NCBI GenBank assembly: GCA_000695325.1
Contig: AVPN01000380.1
Span: 22,956 to 57,322, forward strand
Origin: Pleurobrachia bachei
Lineage: Eukaryota > Ctenophora > Tentaculata > Cydippida > Pleurobrachiidae
Length of the DNA: 34,367 nucleotides
Direction: 5' to 3'
Numbering within the stretch: the first letter of the stretch is position 1; the number at the start of each line of letters is the position of its first letter. Below, one piece after another: positions 26,826-34,367 of the stretch. The notes beneath the pieces are model-generated. The model searched no databases and was not told the origin of the DNA. It saw nothing but the letters and a program-made list of their open reading frames with translations. The translations under genes were made by a program, and so were the position numbers.

Positions 26826-27251
26826 TATTGGGTAAGAGCTGTTTATGCCTTGTATTGGGATTGTGAACTGTGAAGTTAGTCATGGTGGTTGGATAGGGAA
26901 TAGGGGGGATGTTTCAGAAATAGTAATTTTCATTTTATACCTGTTCGCTTAGAAAATCTGAAAGATTCTGATTGTCTATCCAGATAATATTCAAATTATT
27001 AAGTCTAGCCTCTCTCTCATTTTACTCCAACTTCATTACTTAGCCAGGGGGGGGGGCTGTGTTCCTTTATTTGAAAGATAGCTCAGTAGGGGGTACAATA
27101 TCTCCTGCAAAATATAAATCACTTGTCCTCTCCCTGCTTGACGTCGACAAACAGATCTCTGCTCGTATCTCTTGTTGTATACATATTGTCAGGGGTTATG
27201 TAATCTACAATGCGATTTTTTCAACTTTATAACTAATCTCACTAGCACTCA

Positions 27252-28172
27252 ATGTTTTTGGTATTACTTCTCCCCGTCCTGATTACTACTACAATTGACA
27301 CCTCTACAACTGCTGTACCGGAGGATAAAGAGATAAGATGTCATAGTTGTGAGATGGTAGTTGATTATGACACCAGACAACTCGACCACTTAGACTGCTG
27401 GAATAGGTAATATATGAGTGATCTCAATTACAGGACTGCCAGACCAGATGCAGAATATTGATCTTTTCAATGACAGCATCTGATGTATTAGATACTTTAC
27501 TTGTCGCTTCTCTCGCTGATAATACCCTGCTTTACTAATCATTTCTCCCTCACAACAGAAACGACCCTCCTCTCGCTCACTATAACCGTCGCTAATGACC
27601 CCTTCCCTTCCCCATGTAACAGTAGTAAGAAGGTGAGCTGTCCGGTGGGTGCTATGTGTGGATACATGCTATTTATCTACGAAACCAGAAATACTACTGA
27701 GAAGACTTACTTTGTAAGGTACATTATATCCCTGGCCCTCACTGATACTTGATATTAATGTTATATCTTGGACTAGCTCACACTGATCTTTCTTTCTTAT
27801 CAAGCCATTCTTGTTTCCCTCACAATCACCCATCTTATCAGTTCATAATCAGTGGTATCCCAAACAATTCCTCTCTGAAAACTAACGTCCCTATTTTACA
27901 ATTCCCCCTTTAATCTAAAAATTAACGGCCCTAGCCCCACTCTACTCTAAACCCCTCTCTAACTCTAACGCCCCTGTCCCAGGGACTGCTGGGACCCCTC
28001 AACGGACTGCAAGGAAATGGAAAAGAATGTCACACAACGAGGGTACACAATGCGGTATTGCGCCACTAAAACATGCAACACCCACTACTGTAATGAGCCA
28101 CTTTATAGTGGGACTAAAAGTGTTCTACCCTGCCTTGGTGTCATCTTATTCACTCTTGGGACTCTAGGGTAG
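27252..28172 (+). CDS. GPI-anchored Ly6/uPAR (LU, three-finger fold) domain protein
   Basis: Exon 1 27252-27406 encodes signal peptide MFLVLLLPVLITTTIDTS, then CHSCE and DCWN. Exon 2 27623-27718 encodes SSKKVSCPVGAMCGYMLF and an NTT sequon. Exon 3 27983-28172 encodes DCWDPSTDCKEME, YCATKTCNTHYCNEP and a hydrophobic end SVLPCLGVILFTLGTLG, then TAG. All phases fit (AG+T, AG+G). The mature domain has exactly ten cysteines, starting C-x2-C and ending with Cys-Asn, as in LU domains. The hydrophobic C-terminus without a cytoplasmic tail indicates a GPI signal. An alternative acceptor at 27558 gives a frame that stops early; the acceptor at 27622 is preferred. AATAAA at 28292-28297 is a likely poly(A) signal. 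Family members are cell-surface or secreted ligand-binding proteins; the ligand here is unknown. Confidence 0.85.
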
Positions 28173-28548
28173 AGGGTAGGGGTCCTACATTCTATAACTC
28201 TTGGGTAGAGACAGAGCAGGGTATTGGGTCGGATAAATAGGGTAGGGAGAAGGATGGGTTGGGGTTGTTGAGGGAGGGTCAGATAAAACTCAATAAATTC
28301 AGTGAAAGATTTTCTCCAGTTTTTACACTTAAACACACACAAAGAATTCTCCGTTAATCAAAGGGGATACACAGGGGGGATTGACATAAAAATGGGAAAG
28401 TTGCGACACGCCTGACTAATTTTTCTCAAACTAAGACTGTCGCAAACAACACAGGGGGACAAGAAATGTTTATTAGACAGTGGGGCGGGGAGATGGCAGT
28501 GACAGAGAGATGTAATGTTGAACCTTTTTAAGTATTTCTCTCTCACGT

Positions 28549-31119
28549 TCAGTTTCTCACTTTACCGGGGATGTAGTTTTTATCTGAGAAGTGAAAGTTA
28601 GTAGTTACACTTGTTAGTAGTGAGTTAGCACCTTGATATAAATTAGTACTTCGAAAGGGTTGAAACTGGAGTCGATAATACTTCAATGTTTGTTTGTTCG
28701 AATGTGAATCAGAATCAATTTAATTTCATGTTAAATAGAGCTATTGATTGGTCTCTCACCTATTACAGCCTCGGTAAGGAACATATGCAGACATTTTTCA
28801 TTTTGTGCGAGCGGATGTCCAGCAATCTTATTGATAAATGACTCAATTCCTTGTCTTCTTTCCTCGATAAATTCTTCTTCGAAGATACCTAAAATGGAAT
28901 AACTGGTTTTAATTCTTCTGCAGAATGCTGCCCCCTTTCCTTATCGCCCATGGTACACCGGACAGTAGGAAGTGATAGCTCGAGTTACTTATCTGGCGAG
29001 GGTGACCGCATTGAATGTACAGACGCCGCGCAATCGGCCGATGACTACAAGTGTACTTTGTTCTAAACTCAGCGCGCATAGCTAGCAATAGCCCTCCCAG
29101 GTGGCAGGAAAGTATGTTACTTTTTACACAACTGGCGGTCGCAACACATGAAATTGAAAATAGTTTTGTGAGTGAACAGGTAGGGATTGGGATTGTAACA
29201 TACCGTCATCCCCTCGGAAGGGCAGCATCCTTTTTAAGGCTTTTCCGGGTAGAGTGGGCACAATTATCTAGAGAGATAAAATATCGTTTAGGAGTAAAAT
29301 CAATCAAATATGTTATACGCATAACGCATGTACTGAACGAAAATTTAAACACTGCCATTCTAACCTTGCTTTCTTTTTCTAATTCTCCCCTCAGCCACTC
29401 GAAATCACTGTAACGCCGTCGCACCGTACATTCTTGAATCCGAAATATAGGGAGGTTTGTCTGAAAACAACAATTGATGTTAGTTTGGATAAGGCAAGAG
29501 TGTAAATTCTCAATTCTCAGTTCTGTTTACACCAAAATAATCACAATATTTCTCGGAATATCATGAGAAAAGCTACGCACGTACAATATCAATAACAAAT
29601 GTGTGTGTAAGAAGGTGTAAGACTGTCATTGTCAGAATCAGATATAGGAGAGATAGGAGAGAAAGATAGGAGAGAGAGATAGGAGAGATAAGAAAGACAG
29701 ATGCCACAGAAGACTTACCTTAAGTCGAACCTCGTAGTCAGTATATCTCTTGTTTGCAACCCCATGGGTCTCCGGATTTAGCACATCAATTTCGAGAAAG
29801 TTGGCAGGTAAGTCATATGCTTCAGCAAGAGTTTGTTCCTTGGGATTTAGGCGTTGAGTCATTCAGTTAGCACCTTGATATAAATTAGTACTTCGAAAGG
29901 GTTGAAACTGGAGTCGATAATACTTCAATGTTTGTTTGTTCGAATGTGAATCAGAATCAATTTAATTTCATGTTAAATAGAGCTATTGATTGGTCTCTCA
30001 CCTATTACAGCCTCGGTAAGGAACATATGCAGACATTTTTCATTTTGTGCGAGCGGATGTCCAGCAATCTTATTGATAAATGACTCAATTCCTTGTCTTC
30101 TTTCCTCGATAAATTCTTCTTCGAAGATACCTAAAATGGAATAACTGGTTTTAATTCTTCTGCAGAATGCTGCCCCCTTTCCTTATCGCCCATGGTACAC
30201 CGGACAGTAGGAAGTGATAGCTCGAGTTACTTATCTGGCGAGGGTGACCGCATTGAATGTACAGACGCCGCGCAATCGGCCGATGACTACAAGTGTACTT
30301 TGTTCTAAACTCAGCGCGCATAGCTAGCAATAGCCCTCCCAGGTGGCAGGAAAGTATGTTACTTTTTACACAACTGGCGGTCGCAACACATGAAATTGAA
30401 AATAGTTTTGTGAGTGAACAGGTAGGGATTGGGATTGTAACATACCGTCATCCCCTCGGAAGGGCAGCATCCTTTTTAAGGCTTTTCCGGGTAGAGTGGG
30501 CACAATTATCTAGAGAGATAAAATATCGTTTAGGAGTAAAATCAATCAAATATGTTATACGCATAACGCATGTACTGAACGAAAATTTAAACACTGCCAT
30601 TCTAACCTTGCTTTCTTTTTCTAATTCTCCCCTCAGCCACTCGAAATCACTGTAACGCCGTCGCACCGTACATTCTTGAATCCGAAATATAGGGAGGTTT
30701 GTCTGAAAACAACAATTGATGTTAGTTTGGATAAGGCAAGAGTGTAAATTCTCAATTCTCAGTTCTGTTTACACCAAAATAATCACAATATTTCTCGGAA
30801 TATCATGAGAAAAGCTACGCACGTACAATATCAATAACAAATGTGTGTGTAAGAAGGTGTAAGACTGTCATTGTCAGAATCAGATATAGGAGAGATAGGA
30901 GAGAAAGATAGGAGAGAGAGATAGGAGAGATAAGAAAGACAGATGCCACAGAAGACTTACCTTAAGTCGAACCTCGTAGTCAGTATATCTCTTGTTTGCA
31001 ACCCCATGGGTCTCCGGATTTAGCACATCAATTTCGAGAAAGTTGGCAGGTAAGTCATATGCTTCAGCAAGAGTTTGTTCCTTGGGATTTAGGCGTTGAG
31101 TCATTCTGTCGTCTGCCAT
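28549..31119 (-). CDS. SNX3: Sorting nexin 3 (SNX3/SNX12 type), exons 1-4 tandemly duplicated
   Basis: Exons: 30961-31119 (MADDRMTQRLNPKEQTL... NFLEIDVLNPETHGV), 30607-30702 (TNLPIF, VRRRYSDFEWLRGELEKESK), 30446-30509 (PTLPGKALKRMLPFRGDDG), 30002-30130 (IFEEEFIEERRQGIESFINK, GHPLAQNEKCLHMF), and 28549-28583 (DKNYIPGKVRN and TGA). Phases fit and give about 160 residues, as for human SNX3 (162). It is a PX-only sorting nexin binding PtdIns3P on early endosomes and working with retromer. The RRRYSDFEWL basic/aromatic PX motif and PLPGK-like loop are present. Second copies of exons 2-4 lie at 29365-29460, 29204-29267 and 28760-28888. Exon 1's second copy (29719-29862) lacks MADDR and is preceded by a stop. 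Including both sets would break the frame. Minus-strand AATAAA (28469-28474) is a candidate poly(A) signal. Confidence 0.93.
28623..29864. repeat. Duplication 3, left copy (1,242 bp)
   Basis: Head-to-tail with 29865-31106, no spacer. As read, the two copies are identical throughout. It contains SNX3 exons 2-4 and a 5'-truncated exon 1. Confidence 0.97.
29865..31106. repeat. Duplication 3, right copy (1,242 bp)
   Basis: Starts agttagcaccttgatataaa and ends gcgttgagtcattc. The right edge falls inside SNX3 exon 1, five codons after the start codon, so only this copy has the true start. Confidence 0.97.
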
Positions 31120-31461
31120 CAGGGCCCCTACAACTACTGGATGGTTTTGTGTGAGACATAACACCGAGTATAATAGTGCTTGTTTTGTTCAAACCGGGGC
31201 GCGGGGAAGGAGGGTCGAACAAGGCAAAATAGTGCAAGGGTTGAGCGTTGGGACTTGGGTGGAAAATGAGACGAGAGAAACAGCTGCTGGATATAACTTT
31301 AAATTAGCATCAATAAATAAATAACTCTTTATCAGTCCGGTGTTATCATGAATTTAACACAATTCAATTGACTTCCTTTTACCCACGACCTGTGAAAAGA
31401 TGTGGAAATACTAAACAACAGAAAGCACCGGGGGACAGACAGTCTGATCATTATACACCGC

Positions 31462-33903
31462 TCAAACAGTAGGACGATTTCGCAGAATCCGTTTCAGACT
31501 AAAATCCCATGCCAATAGGATTTGAGTTAGAGTTACAGTGACTGGGAGTGTAACTAGTTTGTCTTTTAAAGCACTCTCAACTTCCTTCGCCATTTTGTTT
31601 TGGGAAGATCGCACCTGATCGATAATGGGTAATTGTTAGCAAATATATCAAAACCTTATTGCAGCTACTAATTGGAGACTAATTATTTAGTAATTATCCA
31701 AGGAGACTAATTAGCTTATTAATTAATAACCCACCCATGGAGACTGATCCGGATATTTATTAGGAATCACAACGGTTATCTTAGGGGCAACATGGTACGT
31801 TTTATGTCGTACTACCACTTCAAGATCACCACGTTCTTTGTTCTTCATTTCCGCCTGGAATTAGGGGAATGTTTGAAATAAGGGAGAAAAAAGGTGCTTT
31901 ATTGTGTATTGTGATTGTGCTACGCTGAGAAAATTAGAGGGAAAATGATCTCACCTTAAAAAATGAGGGAAGTCTGCTTATCTCTGAATTGAGCATCATA
32001 GGAAGCATGGCGGTTAAGTCGCCCTTTTTGTGCCGTTTTGCAGGCGGGTACTGTGTGACATTACCGTAGTGGCTATACAGAGCAGGACCAAACGTTCGCC
32101 TAAATAGAAAGAGATGAATTGTAGTAATCAAAATAGTTTTTACCAAAAACCACATTTTGTGCAGCAAACATAGCAACAACTGAAACAAAATGAGTTTCTT
32201 GTGCATAATATTCGATTGTTTGTAAAATAGTGACGCGTGCAGAAGACTTGTTTAATGGTTGGCTTGACCCTATTGTCTCACCACACCCCAGGTTATAAAG
32301 TAATGACAAAATGTATTGAAGGGAGAGACAGAGAGTGTGGCAAGCTGCTTTCACCAACTCTCAAAAGAGAAGTACACCCCACCAAGGCAGCGTCTCGACT
32401 ATTATAATGCTGGCCAATATGTATAAGGTGCCCACAAGGTGTCCCATATATATTCTCAGTAGAAGTAGTGTGTTATAACTTACTTAACTGTATGGTAGAA
32501 GGAAGGATTGCGGGCATGGTTTGCTACCCCGTCAATCAGTGGTTGGCAGAAATGTGTGTTTCGAATGTTTGAGGGCTTCTCTATTGAACCTACAAACATG
32601 TTAACATGTTAGAGCGAACTAGACAGAGTACATTATAACTTTGCACCAACTATGTACACATTTAAACATCTTTATAGTTTGATTTGTTCAAACTTTATTT
32701 TCATAGTGCGGACTGCGGAAAGTGTTATTCGTCTCAAGTCTCAATGTATATTGTATACAGTAGTCTCTAGAAACACGAACCTGATATAGCAGCGGTGGAG
32801 GTAGGAAGTTTCTCGACCGAGCCAACAGTTTCAGGAGTATTATTCTTGTCAAACAATTTAATTAGAATGGTTTCAATTTGTTTAAGTGAATCCATTTTGA
32901 TCTTCTTAGACGACTTGAGAATGTCTAGAATTTCATCAAGACGTTTGAGGCTGTTATCCGATTGATTTCCAGCTGTTTTCTTCTCTCGCAACTTTTGAAG
33001 AGGAACAATAAACCTTCTTTGGAGCTCTTGCATTTTAAGCTGAGGGAAAAAGAAACGTACATTGTCAGTGATACTGACTACCCAGTACCCAGTGGATAGC
33101 ATCCAGAAAAAAAGAGTGAGCGAAAAAGAGAGAGAGAGAGAAGAGAGAGAGAGAGTGAGATTAGTAGAAGAGAGGGAAGATATAGTGAATGAATGTAAAG
33201 TTTTGACGTCATTATATCACGTTTCAATACGTGTTAGATCGCCCACATGATAAGTTACCTGATACAGAGTTTCCTCATCCATATTAGATCCAGGTGGCCC
33301 GAACAGAGCCCCTCTCTTCTCAGGATCATCGTGGGATGGGGGAGGGGCTCCAGGTGGGTAACCCCTCATCACCACCACTCCCCCACCCGGCTGCTGACTC
33401 ATCATGACCCCCTGGCCAGTAGGAACAGCCTGCATGTTGGGTGGACCGGGCTGCATACCCCCCATACCCTGCACCATGTGTTGCTGCATTTGAAGGTGTC
33501 TCTGCATGTGGAGGTTCTGTGCTACCTGCATGTTTTGTTGCATCTGCATGTTTTGTTGTTGCTGTTTGTTTGTCTGGCAGTGTACCAACACCTGCAGGGG
33601 GATTCAGTTTTAAATCAGGTATACACATTTCAACTTATTAAAGAGTCTGGTATGTTTCAGTACAAGTGCAGTTTTTTAACATTTCAGGTACGAACTACAG
33701 TGTATACCTTACATACACATTAAACAATGTATTACCTTGGATAAATTATGGAGGTACTCCTCAAGGCTGTTGCTCTTGTCCAGTATTTTCTGCTCGATGT
33801 CTTCAACATTTTCATCTCGCCCACACGACACAAGGGCAGTCCTCAACTTGACAATGTGCTTCTGCCGTGTAGCAGGTGTCGCCCAGTCTTTCACAAGCGG
33901 CAT
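31462..33903 (-). CDS. MED15: Mediator complex subunit 15
   Basis: Exons: 33736-33903 (KIX domain: MPLVKDWATPATRQKHIVKL ... NSLEEYLHNLSK), 33259-33591 (Gln/Met-rich: NKQQQQNMQMQQNMQ, then Pro/Gly-rich), 32781-33039 (helical, IVPLQKLREK, LKRLDEILDIL), 32484-32589 (HFCQPLIDGVANHARNPSFY), 31955-32099 (TFGPALYSHYG, AKRHKK), 31735-31854 (VIPNKYPDQSPW) and 31462-31614 (terminal helices, TGA at 31462-31464). All phases fit; about 427 residues, shorter than human MED15 (788) mainly in the Q-rich part. The domain order KIX, Q-rich, coiled middle, conserved C-terminal Mediator domain is that of MED15, the tail subunit contacting activators such as SREBP. An acceptor-like TGTAG lies 8 nt upstream of the ATG, so a 5' untranslated exon may lie to the right. 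Confidence 0.9.
33125..33165. repeat. (GA)n microsatellite in a MED15 intron
   Basis: GA repeat between MED15 exons 33259-33591 and 32781-33039; on the transcript it is a pyrimidine tract. Confidence 0.85.
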
Positions 33904-34028
33904 TATTTGGCTACAAAAAGTGTTACCTTAAATTAACAAAATTGGACTCGTGGCTTACTGAAGAGTGCAGAGTACAGGGTAATCGTATGGGATTTTTACA
34001 TACATTTTCTAGGTAAATCCTATTTTTT

Positions 34029-34169
34029 CATGATAATCGGAGGTGTTTATCATTTTCCATGTTCCAAAATAGCTGTGTAGGTTCAAAAGTCGCTTAAAAA
34101 GGGCATTTTACGGCTCTTTTAAGCCTTTTTCTGAAATTTGGAGAACAAAAAACACCTCCGATCGTCATG
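34029..34169. mobile_element. Short fold-back element with inverted ends
   Basis: Left end catgataatcggaggtgttt and right end aaacacctccgatcgtcatg are inverted copies with two mismatches. Weaker inverted similarity (gcttaaaa / ttttaagc) continues inward. Non-coding. It lies upstream of MED15's start codon, so it may sit in its promoter or first intron. Confidence 0.7.
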
Positions 34170-34367
34170 AAACCTGGTTGAAACACATAAGAGCCCAAAC
34201 AGCTGTAGTTGGCATGCACTAAGGGGCCCTTTCGAGGCTGTAGCACAGGACAAAGACTGTGAAACATGCCAAAATCTTCGGGAGTAAAAATTTTGAGACA
34301 AAAAATTACACACAACGAGAGAAACAGCAATCCGACACCGGGGTCTCAGATAATAAACGCACACCAC

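Noticed and set aside
29051-29413. Plus-strand 120-codon frame repeated at 30293-30655
   Set aside because: It lies antisense over SNX3 exons 2 and 3; it is repeated only because the segment is duplicated.

Overview
This is a eukaryotic, almost certainly animal, nuclear window. Genes are split into short exons with GT-AG borders, and introns are mostly 50-900 bp. CT/GA/TG microsatellites are abundant, and there is one 798-N assembly gap. The gene set (KDSR, AP-4 sigma, Mpo1-like, Ly6/uPAR-domain, SNX3, MED15) fits a compact invertebrate genome. A sponge is possible, but I cannot prove it. All gene models below are hand-built from splice sites, reading-phase continuity and remembered family motifs. 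No search was run.

Layout. 537-1177 (+): last three coding exons of 3-ketodihydrosphingosine reductase (KDSR). 2046-19297 (-): a large gene with 16 phase-compatible exons and at least about 1,075 residues, with an armadillo/HEAT-like C-terminal part and a disordered N-terminal part; I do not recognise its family. Its largest intron (6960-16766) holds a 2.1-kb TG tract, two fold-back elements, the gap, a roughly 415-bp tandem repeat and, on the opposite strand, a nested single-pass membrane glycoprotein gene (12426-15496, +). 20216-21125 (-): AP-4 sigma subunit. 21831-26738 (-): a DUF962/Mpo1-like ER membrane enzyme, with its exons partly duplicated. 27252-28172 (+): a GPI-anchored Ly6/uPAR (LU) domain protein. 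28549-31119 (-): SNX3, with exons 1-4 tandemly duplicated. 31462-33903 (-): Mediator subunit 15.

The most unusual signal lies in 21.6-26.6 kb. Two separate tandem duplications (about 1.18 kb and 1.0 kb) are near-identical between copies except for one block in each. In that block one copy is the base-by-base complement of the other, NOT the reverse complement. Both blocks are exactly 50 nt long. No known DNA rearrangement does this, since inversion gives the reverse complement. It is either an undescribed process or, more likely, a data-handling or in-silico edit. A third duplication (SNX3, 1242 bp) appears identical between copies and has no such block. A 22-copy perfect palindromic 10-bp array separates the copies of the second duplication.

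Functionally, several genes concern membranes and lipids: KDSR (sphingoid base synthesis), Mpo1-like (2-hydroxy fatty acid oxidation in sphingoid base breakdown), AP-4 sigma and SNX3 (endosomal sorting). Whether that linkage means anything is untested.
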